A DNA stretch of 64,000 nucleotides from Kalaharituber pfeilii (Eukaryota > Ascomycota > Pezizomycetes > Pezizales > Pezizaceae). A program made the translations under genes and the position numbers. The notes beneath the pieces were generated by a model. The model was not told where the DNA came from. It saw nothing but the letters and a program-made list of their open reading frames with translations, and did no database searches. Numbering within the stretch: position 1 is the first letter of the stretch; each line of letters starts with the position of its first letter. Positions 34,972-46,135 of the stretch are shown here, in pieces. Where the stretch lies: the NCBI GenBank assembly GCA_015179045.1, contig WHUZ01000013.1:1302001-1366000 (forward strand), given 5' to 3'.

Positions 34972-36992
34972 CGACTTTGTGTGTGGTCGTATTTGTACAC
35001 TATCTTCAAGCACTGTTATTGTTATTGGGGGAGTTTTTTGATCTCATGTTGGTAATGCTCATCTATATATTATTAAGCATACTGCCATCCATAATATGTT
35101 TATATCCAGCGTTGTTGCTCATATCCAGTCTTTGTGCCAAGCAAATTACCAGTTGCTCCATCCTGTTTGTAAATTTACAGTTCTCAAATTGACATGTGCT
35201 ACTGTAGCCTTTTTGTTATTGCTGGCCACGTACAGAAAATATTGTCGCGGCCCTGAAGTGCTGCTAGTAAATTGGTACCCTCAATCCTGACTGGGAGGCC
35301 CCAAGTCGACCTTGGACCGAAAATGGTGGTAGTACACAGCCTTCTGGATGGAGACTAACCCTGCGGAACTATGGAACCTCCAATAATACTGAGTTGCAAT
35401 GAGCTGGAAGGAAATGAGACGTTAATAGTCAAAGCATAAAGTATGTGCGGGCGATTCTTCAGAAATTGAAACTGGAGAGAAATAAATTCATGAAGAATAG
35501 GAAAAGGACAAAATGTGGCTATAGAAACAAAATAATTGGCCCATATGACGAAGTATGAACTCTGAGACGGAATATAACCCACATATTCAAGGCGAGATGT
35601 AGGGTTAAGGACTAGTTGTGCGTTGGTTGGAGGGAGCGAGTTGGAGGGAGCTGGGGTATGACGGGTGATAGCAGTGCCAATTGTTACCCTCAACACCAGT
35701 TTGCAGCAAGGCTTGTGTGATACAATACACATATATAAACTGCTTCGTGATGTTTGAAAGTCATGGATACGCAAAGAAAATTGGCCTGGTAGACGTGCAA
35801 AATGTTCTCCCTTTCCCGCAATCCCCAACTCTACTCCACCAATAAGAACGCGGACTCCCATCCCTACAACACCCAACCCATGAACGCAGCGGCCTCATAT
35901 AGTTATAGCCATATAAAGCCCCAATCGGACGGTTGATTTCTACCCATTTTCGCCCATCAGATTTCTCGGCCTTTCTCATTCATAGGCAAGAGAGATGAAT
36001 ATATCTGAATTGATGGAAACATGAAAAAAATAAAGTCGAGTGTCTGACTAACGATATGTTAGCAGATATTATAACGAAACTGTTACCTTGGGGTACCTTA
36101 CGCAAAGTACGCAGAGCTTCCGGTATGTGTGAAAGGAAAGGAGTTAGAATACTACTGTTGTAGAGAAAAGAAGATGGCGAGGGCGAGCGAATCACTGCCT
36201 CCGTTTATATGTCAAAGATGTAATAAGATATTTACCAACGGAATTACTTATTCGCCCCATTTGACCCAACTGTGGCCATTTTCACACGGAAAAATCAGTG
36301 GCACTTTAAAAATTGGCATTCAACTGTGCAAACCTGAGCAATGCTGTAAAAAAACAAAAGGTATACAGTATTACCAGATTACACGCCTCCATCGGTGACG
36401 GGAAAAGGTTTCGCTATGATGGCTGGACACAGCATATAGGATGTGAATGTACCTTGACAAACCCTTTTTTATGGATCGTTCGAAGCTAGAGCTGATTACC
36501 CCTTTTGCTCATCCTCTTCCTTCCCTATACCAGCTATGGCTACGAATGTTTGGATGTTTACTCTGGCGTGCACCCACCGACTTGCACAACGTGCATATGG
36601 TCAGTACCCGCCCTTGAGGGAGCTGCTTGCTCAGCCTTACAGTAGCTAGGTTATGTAGGAATTACTTCCATTGGCAATGTAGATGGGGTCATCGGATTCG
36701 CATTATATATATAGCTCTACGAGGTAATGGATAATAGTAGTAGCAGGAGTTGAGCATCTAGCCTGAAAATAATACATAGGGAACGGAAGGAACTGTACAT
36801 GATAAATAAAACAGAAGGGTTATTGTGTATTGTGTACCAGGTGTGCTTCGCTTTATAAGTTGCCCGTAGGCAGCGTTCATTGAAAAATCCTGAACCATAT
36901 GCCCCACTACCCTCAATGTTCCCTATCTTGGTAGTGTCAAAAACCTCCCTAAATAAAAGGTCGCTCAACCAAAGCAAACAATAACCTTAGTG
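34972..36992. other. Spacer without supported gene
   Basis: The minus-strand frame at 35355-35876 (173 codons) has no domain and does not look conserved. No other signal was seen before the tRNA. Confidence 0.5.
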
Positions 36993-37063
36993 GCTCAAAT
37001 AGTTTAGGGGTAGAATATACGCTTCCCAAGCGTATGGCTCGGGTTCGAGTCCCGATTTGAGCA
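36993..37063 (+). tRNA. tRNA-Gly (anticodon CCC)
   Basis: The acceptor arm GCTCAAA (36993-36999) pairs with TTTGAGC (37056-37062), with discriminator A at 37063. The D-arm reads GTTTAGGGGTAGAAT. The anticodon stem TACGC/GCGTA encloses loop TTCCCAA with anticodon CCC at 37025-37027. The T-arm is CGGG-TTCGAGT-CCCG, including the B-box GGTTCGAGTCC. There is no intron. It reads GGG glycine codons. The downstream T9 run serves as Pol III terminator. Confidence 0.97.
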
Positions 37064-37066
37064 TAA

Positions 37067-37075
37067 TTTTTTTTT
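37067..37075 (+). terminator. RNA polymerase III T-run terminator
   Basis: Nine consecutive T residues start four bases after the tRNA-Gly 3' end. Confidence 0.9.
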
Positions 37076-40000
37076 CATTTTGCTTTTTATTTTTGCAGGC
37101 TTGGTGGTAGACACGCCGGTGGATGACCGTCAGAAGTATCCTAGATCTCAAAGAAATTAGAGATAGGATGCTGCTAAAACGTTAGAGTTAGAGTTATATT
37201 GGGGTTTTATGAATTAATGATTGTTGCCATTCAGTCATGTGCTGTTTTTTGGCTTGAACATCCATAATTCGTACTGCACTGTACATCTCTCTGTGCTGTA
37301 GCTCTGTACTGTATAGTAGCGGAGAAAATATAATAGACGCGGCAGTAGGTGGTTGCAAACCAAACTATGTAGAATGCAACGATAACAATGATAGCAAATC
37401 AAGTGTTAGATGATGCTACTGCAGAGTAGTGGCGTTGGACCGGAATAAAATACAATACGATAATCTGTATGCTTCGAACATCATAAGCTGTACTTGATAC
37501 TCAGGCGACCGTTATTATCACTTATTGCCGTGTCCATCATATTTTTCCCCGCTCTTGTACAATATATTGCAATCAAAAACCGTCCTGCCGTGCAGCAACG
37601 GTTGAACATCATAACCTCGTTCTGAAAATGGTTATGCCGTCTTTCAGACGCAAGCGGGAAACGCAACTTTGATAAGCTTGATGACCAGTGGCAACATCAT
37701 ATGTGCAGCACAAGGCGGGCTACAACAGAGGCAAGGATTAGAGAGTGCAAATATATCATAGTTCCGTCAAACTTTGAAGGATGTGTAGTGCATGCGAGTG
37801 GATTGAGGCCCTTTGGGAATCAAGAAGCTGAGGTGCAGGAGAATATCTTGACATTGTTGCTACTGTTACCGTTTTGTTATGTATATACTGCAGTACATGT
37901 TTGTGACAGGTTGTGCGTTCGAAATGCAGATGAATTAAAGGCTCTAGCTCGATGCCTAATTACCCAAAATAAGATGTAAGTATAGCCCAGGGATATGATG
38001 GCCATCTCTGTAATCATCAGCAGTGGTTTGAGACTAACCAAGTAATTTGTACACTCTGCATGCTTGAAAATGAACATAAGCATCTGAGCTCGACAGAGTA
38101 TAAACAAACGAGCCCTCAACCTCCCCTCATATCGCTTGAGACAAACGTAGAGTCGTCAGACTGGACAACTCTCCTCCCCGGCTTTCAAGAATATCCGGTA
38201 ACGAGCACGGAAACGAACACGAAGCCCATTTTAAAGCATGACTCGCATGACTATGTGGTACAGCCGTGAGTTGAAGCATACCTGTAGGGAGTATGTCAGC
38301 TAGGAAGTCAATATACAAGTAAAATGGATTCTTACATGTTTTATGGTGAAGCTGATTCGCCTGATGAACCAACATAGAAGAAAACATAGCACTTACTGCG
38401 GGTAGGGTATGTAAGCACAGCATCCTGCCCTCCCCAGTCACGCCACCCCTTCCCAAGCTTGCCTATCATTTCACCGTTACCAATTGGACGTAGTACAAAT
38501 TTCTCACCCATGCACGCTGCATGGCCATGGCATTGAATAAACACCCTTCCTCCTTCTCACCAGGTACTTTCCTATTCAAACAACCATGTTATGCCAACCT
38601 CTAGTCCCCATAGGTAGTTGCAACACATACACATGTCTCATATCGCCTTCTCCCTTCCCTCTTCCCCCCGTCCCACCCTCCTATACCCGTTTACAACCGG
38701 CCACAACCATGCCACCTATTTATTTTCCTACGACAACGTTTCCTAGCATAGGACAGCTCGAAACACAAATCTCGTTTTATCTGTGTCGTTTAAATAAGGA
38801 AAGTTGGAGGAGGACAAGCTTTTTTGCATGATTGTTACCTGGGAAAAATGCATATTAACAGACCTTGATATACTTGGTATAATATAGGCAGAGTAGATAA
38901 TGTATCCGTAAATTAGGCATGGAGTACTGAGAGGCGGTACCTGCCATTGGATAGGGTTCAACCGAGCTAAGTTGCAGTTGAAGTACCTTTCTGGATCCCC
39001 GGACATTCATGATTGAATTCGTGAACGTCGACCACTTGAGCAACCCCAGTTCAGCTAATAAACAAGGGGTCTCAGCTTAAAAGTGTGTGTTAGATACCTG
39101 TCATGAGCTCATATTTCCCCCAAGCTCACGCCCGCCATCAAGTGTCAGCAAGAGGAATTAAGAACAGTGAAAATTGCAAACCCAATCCTAGTTAATCCTG
39201 TACTCGAATCGCAGTCGCAGTGTAAACTGATGCATAGACTCATTGTGTTGTCTGCTTGTTGGATTTACAGATCTCGAATATCTTAGCTCAAAACGATTAC
39301 TTGAGTGAAGTGAGACTTGTACCTGCACCTGTAGAATGCATAATACGTGATAACTCTCCTGCAGTCCAGTGACTGCTGGTGCTGGTTTTGCATGCAACAC
39401 GTTGTCGATATCCACCTTATGTGAATTTGTCGCCACTTCTCATCTTCTCTGCATCAGCATCCTGCCTGTTGGAGATCTCTGTACCGTAAGTACAGGCTCA
39501 TGCACATTAGGTTAAGTAATATGCAAAGTTCTAAGACAGGCATTAGTGAACTCTTTAAGCAGTGTGCACGAAAGCGTAAAATGCCCTCAGTTCACTTTAA
39601 TTTTTAAGACAAAGCTGGGTTTCTGAAGTAGATAGATCGGGGCTCCGCTCCTCAGATTCAACGGAGCATCCCGTTCTTCAGTTAAATAGAACATTCTAAC
39701 AACCCATAGTATGGTTGAGGTTGGGAGAACAAGATATCGCTGCATAAAGGCACTAACCCAGAGGTGTCCATGATGAGCGCAGATGGTTCAGAGGCAAGCA
39801 AGTAGTCCTACAGGAGAAGCAAAACGAAGGTCTTATTCGTCAAACGGTGATTACTGATTCTGAACTAAAAAAATTGACATAAATGCATAGCACTGGAGAG
39901 CCTCAGTAAAATGCTATGTCTTACCCAATATATGCAATACAATTCTCTCAGCCTGATTGCAAGGAACAGTAGGCACGCGGAAATATGTGGTACTGCAAGC

Positions 40001-40684
40001 GGCCGAATTTAACAGTTTATTGCGAATCTCTGCAGAATTGTGGCAGGAGGTACATGCATATGCATGATGGCGATCGTTGACTCTGTTTTCAAGGGGCGAG
40101 GGTGATCTGCTAGAGACATTTGTTACAAGCATGCACATGATTTGTTTCATGGTGAATTGACTAAGTATTCCTTGTAACAATAATCATCAGACCGAGATGC
40201 ACAGAGGTAGAAGGCTTGTGATTTGAGTGTGAGCATTTGATATATCGGCCCGTAAAAAGGAACTTGATGAGGGGTTCGCAGTGGAGCTGTTCTCATTTCC
40301 AGCCTACAGCCCCATCAAAGTATAGTATATAAATTGGGTGGCATAGTAGAAAAATCTGGAGCCGAGGCAACCTGCCGTATCTTGTATTGCTGCAACTGTA
40401 TAGCATCCGCAAATAGGCAATAAACCATTACTACTACTTCGTTAATTTCGGTACAGGGAACTACCATTCGAGACTGCCTGCCATAACATTCTACTCAACA
40501 TCACATTGTAGAATATTATACTTTTGTAGCAGACCATCTTTGGCAACCGTAACACACAAGCATTCATATCGACACTCAATTGAAACCAAAAACAAGCTTT
40601 GCTCTCGTTAGAGTTGATGCGTTTCGCTAGATGGCAAAAAAAAAAACAAAGAAATCAACCCACAAAGAAATTAAATCATGCATC
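37076..40684. other. 3.6-kb gene-free spacer
   Basis: Only short frames without protein character appear on both strands, and I recognised no repeat family. The last few hundred bases are the 3' flank of the minus-strand phosphotransferase gene. Confidence 0.55.
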
Positions 40685-41893
40685 TCAATTCTCCTGATTC
40701 TGTCCATCTAACCAGTCCTTTATTCGCTGCTGGTATATCTCGCCATTACATCGCCTCATTGCCCACTCGAATGCTCGCTTGCGTATACCGCTCTCACTAC
40801 ACCACTCCTCAAACCATTCAGGCCCTATCAACTTCATCTTCTCAATGAAGAATCCCCTAAGCTCAGTCTTTTTCCACTCTTCAAGATGCTCAAAGTACAG
40901 TTTATTTACTGTTCCATCTCCATTCCTAGCATATTCTTTCACATCAGGCTTCTCGACACGTTCATTGCTGATGAGGAACTTTGGCATCTTACAAGATGCC
41001 CAAAGGGGAAGCGCAGCAGTAAATTCCCAGTCTATCAGTGCGGCCAGCGTACCTTGTGGTGACAGGAGTACGTTTGAGCCCGACATATCTGTATGAGACA
41101 GGGAAAACTTTTCGTCGACCATGTCTCGCGAGAAGAACGTGGGAAGAATTGCAATTAGCCCTTGTATTAACGACCTTGTCCTGCTTGCAACTTCCTTGCT
41201 GTTCTCTGTCTCTGAATTGTCGAAATTCCGCACCGCTTCCGCAAGCATCAAATTGCAGCGGCACATCATCCAGTCGTAGCTAGATGTAAAAGGTCCCCGG
41301 TCAATGTTGTATGTCAATCGCTCGCCCCAAAAGTATTCCATCGACATTATACGCCCCACTTCATATTTTTCATCCTTCTTGTATAGGCTTCCGATGCTGG
41401 GAAAACGTAGATTCCAGAGTTCGCCAATTGCTTCAGCAACTTCCTCAACGACCCTTATCCTCGATTCCCAGCTAACTCCTGCAGCCCAAACTTTTGAGAG
41501 TGGCAATCCCTCAATCTTTCCCATTAGTATCCACTCATAGCCTAGAGAGTTACATTCATCGGCATTCCACGCAAACACCTCTGGTGCAGGGATTTTTGTA
41601 TGTTTCCTAAGATACTGAAGGGTTGCAACCTCACTAAGAGTCTTGGAGCCGGGGTCTATTGGGAGAGTGACTCTGGCAACATAAGCCTTATCACCAACTG
41701 CAGCGGTATATGCCTTATTGATAACACCCTGTGCGAGTGTTCTGACTTGGATTGGACCCTGGGCATCGACCAATTGTGAAAGGTAAGGCGTGAGGAGAGT
41801 GCTGAGTTCAGAGACAGAAGGCTCAATCACCCAAGTGGGTTGCACGTTCCCGAAGATATCGCCAGCCCATTTGATTCGTGATGTTTGGGTCAT
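40685..41893 (-). CDS. Aminoglycoside phosphotransferase (APH)/choline-kinase-like protein
   Basis: A single uninterrupted exon encodes 402 residues from ATG 41893. Protein-kinase-like landmarks of the APH family are present: a glycine-containing loop region (TLAQGVINKAYTAAV), a probable ATP-binding Lys in DKAYVARVT, the hinge segment YEWILMGKIEGLPLSKVW, the catalytic loop SLSHTDMSGSNVLL (HxDxxxxN) and the metal-binding LIDWEFTAALPLW. All key residues are in place. The length fits the large fungal family of APH-fold proteins, mostly of unknown substrate and not shown to be antibiotic-resistance enzymes. It probably phosphorylates a small molecule in the cytosol. The neighbours give no hint of a pathway and no transporter or biosynthetic gene adjoins it. 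Confidence 0.88.
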   Translation of the reverse strand: MTQTSRIKWAGDIFGNVQPTWVIEPSVSELSTLLTPYLSQLVDAQGPIQVRTLAQGVINKAYTAAVGDKAYVARVTLPIDPGSKTLSEVATLQYLRKHTKIPAPEVFAWNADECNSLGYEWILMGKIEGLPLSKVWAAGVSWESRIRVVEEVAEAIGELWNLRFPSIGSLYKKDEKYEVGRIMSMEYFWGERLTYNIDRGPFTSSYDWMMCRCNLMLAEAVRNFDNSETENSKEVASRTRSLIQGLIAILPTFFSRDMVDEKFSLSHTDMSGSNVLLSPQGTLAALIDWEFTAALPLWASCKMPKFLISNERVEKPDVKEYARNGDGTVNKLYFEHLEEWKKTELRGFFIEKMKLIGPEWFEEWCSESGIRKRAFEWAMRRCNGEIYQQRIKDWLDGQNQEN

Positions 41894-44346
41894 AGTTGCT
41901 GGGATTTTGGATGGAGAAATTTATCATAGTTGTACAGTTGTAGGGTTGGACTTGGCATACGTTTGTCTTGACTCCAGATCAATTTTTTGCGGGAGTGGCG
42001 AGCTCTACCATACCCGCAACCTCTTAAGATGGAGACTAAACCAACTGCATAATGCCCATCTATTTCTTTTACTTTTCCTCTCCTGGATATAGAGCATATG
42101 CTAGGTGCTTCGCTTATGGGAACAACGCCGTCCACCTAAACCGATAAACTGACAAGACTATCTCGGACTCCAGTCTGGAACCAGGCTTACACTTAGTGCA
42201 TTCGAGACTGTCCCAACTCAAAGTCAGCAAATGAAAATACTCATATAAGGTTAAGATAAATAATGAATAACCTCCTCTAAGTCACTTTTCATCCCATATC
42301 GGTCGGGACAAAGAATACTCGATTGCGCAGAGCTATTATGAGCAGAGAGTTGAATCAAGTAGCTCTGGGAGGCACCACAACGAATCAAAGTTGATTCCTT
42401 GCCACATTAATCGAGGTTACCATCGCTCGACTTCCCAAATAGGAACAGATCCAATCTTGACTGCCTGATGAGGATTAGCAGATCACATGATCATGTCCCA
42501 CAACTGCCGGCTGCGATGCAGCTGCAAATGTTCATAAACAGTCCTTTGGTTCATCCGACTTACTTGGTACACATACGGATTTAACCTATGCGATAGACGA
42601 AAAGTCGTAATGCATCTGGTGCTACAGCTACTTCCCAGACCTAACTGGATAAGTAGCTACTTATTTTTCTCACCACTCGTTCCAATCCGTACTACGTTCT
42701 ACAACCTTCTCCCATCAAGCAGTTTTCACACACTTCGAGACTCACAATTACTTCATTTAGGCTATATTTATAACATAGAGATAGACATACATACTTAATC
42801 ATCACTCCTCCAAGCATCGCTATTGAACACAAGCGGTTTGTCCTACCGCACTTGCAGGTATAGCAGCACGTGAGTCACCACATCACCACATATACAGTCA
42901 ATGCATCATCGAGAACGTAACCCTCACTCGTATGACTGCACACAAACACTTCAAATTCTTATTTACAAACCCGACATACCGTAACCTCCAGACATGCACC
43001 TATCCCTCATTACTTACATCCAACCAAACTATTAGAGTGCACGTGGCAAGAAGCTAACAATGCACAGCTGAAAACCGCATACAAAGCCGATACTATTCAT
43101 GTAAGAGTAACCTGCCCAATTCCCATAGTAAAATGACAACTCAATCCACTTGGCTTGCATGACATCCGCAAGTTGTAGCTTTACTCACAGGCTTAGGTTG
43201 TTCATGATTGTTTTACATACATATGTATGTAAAGTACAAATACTACTAGTAGCTGATAAATTGTACAGATTTGTATCAAGCTGCTTCAAGCACGTGGTCC
43301 TATAGCGCAAGTGCTCGTCATGTGACAAAGCGTTCGTACTAGCGGAACGCTCTACAGCCACTAAGTTGCTTTTTTATCTTAAAAACTTGTTGATTAGGCT
43401 CCAACGCGCGTGTGAATCAGAACATCTCTCTTATGAATAAGCCGGTCTGAGTGTAAGAATCAATTCCCTTGATATAAAACGGGCAAGGTCTTCCACTCTC
43501 GCAAGCCACTCAGTAGCATTTTCCAAAACCGATAGGCTAGGTTACTCACCGGTACCTATGAGTCCATCTTTGAAATGGATATCGAGTTGAATGGCGCCTG
43601 CTAGATAGCAAATACATTCCACAGAGTGCAACTGTTCACCTCAGCAATCATACTAGGATCATTTCAATGGGCCAGGTCAGCGGGAGTTGAAAGTTGAGAT
43701 GGAGATCAGGATGGTCTTTGGTATATATGTCATCAAAACTGCCAACAATTGGTCACCAGCGTGCGGCTCCATCGAAGTGCAAAAGCTTGAAGCGTGGCAA
43801 CAACACTCCCTTCCCCACCTTCATGAGAACAAGTACTCTACACCTAGGGAGAGTTATTTTACGCTATAGTATCTATCCCAATCATTCACCGTAGGTCTCG
43901 AGCACGCTCGGTCCGCTTTGTAGGGATTTGATCTTCTATTAATGGTTATCAGCTTTGCGTTACCCGGGACGTTGACATTGCATCTCGTCACATCCGTAAC
44001 ATCACCATGACCTGTGTCTCGGAGAAGGCCAAAATCGAATAGGTGGTCATGAATGCCATCGAGATTCATGTTATGCCTAAGCTACTTAGACTTGATTCAG
44101 ATTCAGATTCAGATGACTATGAGCTCTTAGATGGCTCATGATGTATGCTCATGAGGGGTGGAATTAAGACCTCTTATGCATATGCACAGTTGTCAAAAAA
44201 AATGCCGATTTAGGTAAAAAACTGGTCAAATACCCCTAGTAGTTAGCTAGCAGCAAGCTGCATATCCTTGTCGTTACCCAAAGTTACGCGCAACAATTTG
44301 GCTACGTGATCAACGTAACCTCAGGTAACGAAAATCGGCAGTTTCA
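41894..44346. other. Gene-free spacer
   Basis: Includes the promoter side of the phosphotransferase gene. Only short, unsupported frames are present, with a local palindrome of the form TACATACATATGTATGTA near 43214. Confidence 0.55.
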
Positions 44347-44943
44347 CGTATGGTGGGGGTGCATCTAGAGAGGACCAGTTGTAACATTCGCTGACTTACT
44401 GACTAATACATCAAAATTCATACCAGCCGCACAGTGTAATCCCCTTTTCCTACTCTTTGTACCACCCACCCAGCTGTTGTTGCTCGAGCTCGCTGCTCTA
44501 CCTATGCACGCTAGTGCTGATTGCTCCCTTCTCAGCTGAACCTTCTGAACTATGGATGCATATAAAGATGGTTATATATCGCACAAGTTTCCTTAAAAAG
44601 TATATAAAAGTCATAGGTGAGTAAATATGTAGATCATTTCCGTATATAGTGATTCCCTACTCTGCTTGGCTGACCGGCACTATTGACTTCCTTACTACAC
44701 TATTATCAATTTGGTAATCTTGGCATATAACATTTCAAAGGCCTCACATAACGTACAAAGTTTTCAACTTCAAATTTCTCAACAACGCCTTCATATTTTT
44801 CAAATCTGAAAACGAAAGGTTGTAGAGCGAACAAAATAGTACACATTTAAAATTTTATTCAGATGTGGCTTGTTGATGAAATATATTTGAGTCCGTAATT
44901 TTGGGTTGCAGGGGTCCCTTCTAGATGCGCCCCCACCATAACG
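44347..44943. mobile_element. About 600-bp element with 30-bp terminal inverted repeats
   Basis: The left end reads CGTATGGTGGGGGTGCATCT (44347 on). The right end (44913-44943) is its reverse complement with a few mismatches, containing GATGCGCCCCCACCATAACG. The interior is AT-rich and non-coding. This is probably a non-autonomous DNA transposon. The arms may extend about 10-15 bp further out with lower identity. Confidence 0.65.
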
Positions 44944-45704
44944 AAATTAGCCAATAAGAGCTTTTGCTTATGTCATGCTATCTCACGTAAACAGTTACGT
45001 GACACAAAGCTTAGTCTCATGCCAAGACCCTCTGGCTGCTAAAAGCTAAAAGCCGAGCACTATGAGACTACACAAAGATGGTAACCATTATTATGCATAA
45101 GCAAATTCATACTCCGTACCCAAGCGCAAAATTAAAGACTCTCGCAGTACTGATTATTTGTACGGATATCCCCTTAACCCCTTCCTCCAAACTCATAAAC
45201 GGCAGAGCGAGGAATACAGGGCAGTTCAGGAATATGCTATTCGGTTACTTACGATAGCCCTTATTTCGGTCAATTGAGGCCCTGATACTTACGATGCCCC
45301 GTGATATCGTCCAGGCAACTTCGTAGCCTGTTCGGGGATATTTATTACAGTTTTATTTGGACTCTCCGCAGTGTGTCTATCTAGGGCAGATACATATCTT
45401 ACGTAAATATGTACAAACGTCGGGCTGCATTCTCCAGAACTAGAAAAATTAATAATAATTTGAATAACAATAATAATAAAATAAGATTCAAGTTTGGGGT
45501 GGTTGCACGGTAGTCTCATACCAGTTGCACGGCTACTTTACGCTGACGGTCGACATCGGAACCTGACTGTTGGTTCAAATAATCCTGCAGCATTATTACT
45601 CTAAGGTACAGTTTAGGATGCCGGCTGCAAAGTATAACTACCATCTATATGTGAATATGTGGCACAAGGTCGTTCAATACCCTTTTCCACGGCAATGGGC
45701 CATA
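44944..45704. other. Spacer without supported gene
   Basis: It contains a 26-bp segment (45015-45040) shared with 58877-58902. No coding signal was seen. Confidence 0.5.
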
Positions 45705-46135
45705 CAGTTTTACCTAGCTATACCGGACGTCGTTAAACCGGAAACCTTGCTATACCAGGCGACCCTTGACGGTTTTGCAATTTACATACAAAAAAATTAG
45801 CTATACCGAACACCCAGTTAAACTGGACCGGACACTATAGAGTTTTAAGTTCAAATTACATACAAACTAACTATGAAACTTCCCTTGTACCTTCTGTGTG
45901 TTATAGTGAAGTATTCTCAATATCTTGAATTTAACGTTCAAAGAGTTCTGTAATATCTTGGGAGATAAAGAAGAGAATACCCCGCTGGAATACCAGTCGT
46001 CAGGCATATTGTATCTCTGAATTGGCTTACTAAGTTCTTTATCCCTCTGGCAGGTTCCCCTGCAAATTTGGATGCTTCGTTCAACCGGACAGAAAGTGTT
46101 CGATTTTGGTCGTCCAGTATAGCAAGGTGTAACTG
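45705..46135. mobile_element. 431-bp TA-flanked inverted-repeat element (pogo-like)
   Basis: The left end CAGTTTTACCTAGCTATACC follows TA (45703-45704). The right end is the reverse complement of CAGTTACACCTTGCTATACT and precedes TA (46136-46137). Extra copies of CTTGCTATACCAGG and TAGCTATACCGAAC lie inside the left half. The ends match the element starting at 1541. The minus-strand interior has a short open frame but no recognisable transposase, so it is non-autonomous or decayed. Confidence 0.7.

Noticed and set aside
40685..41893. Reading the APH-fold protein as an antibiotic-resistance gene
   Set aside because: Fungal genomes carry many such proteins of unknown substrate. Nothing in the sequence or context indicates aminoglycoside modification.
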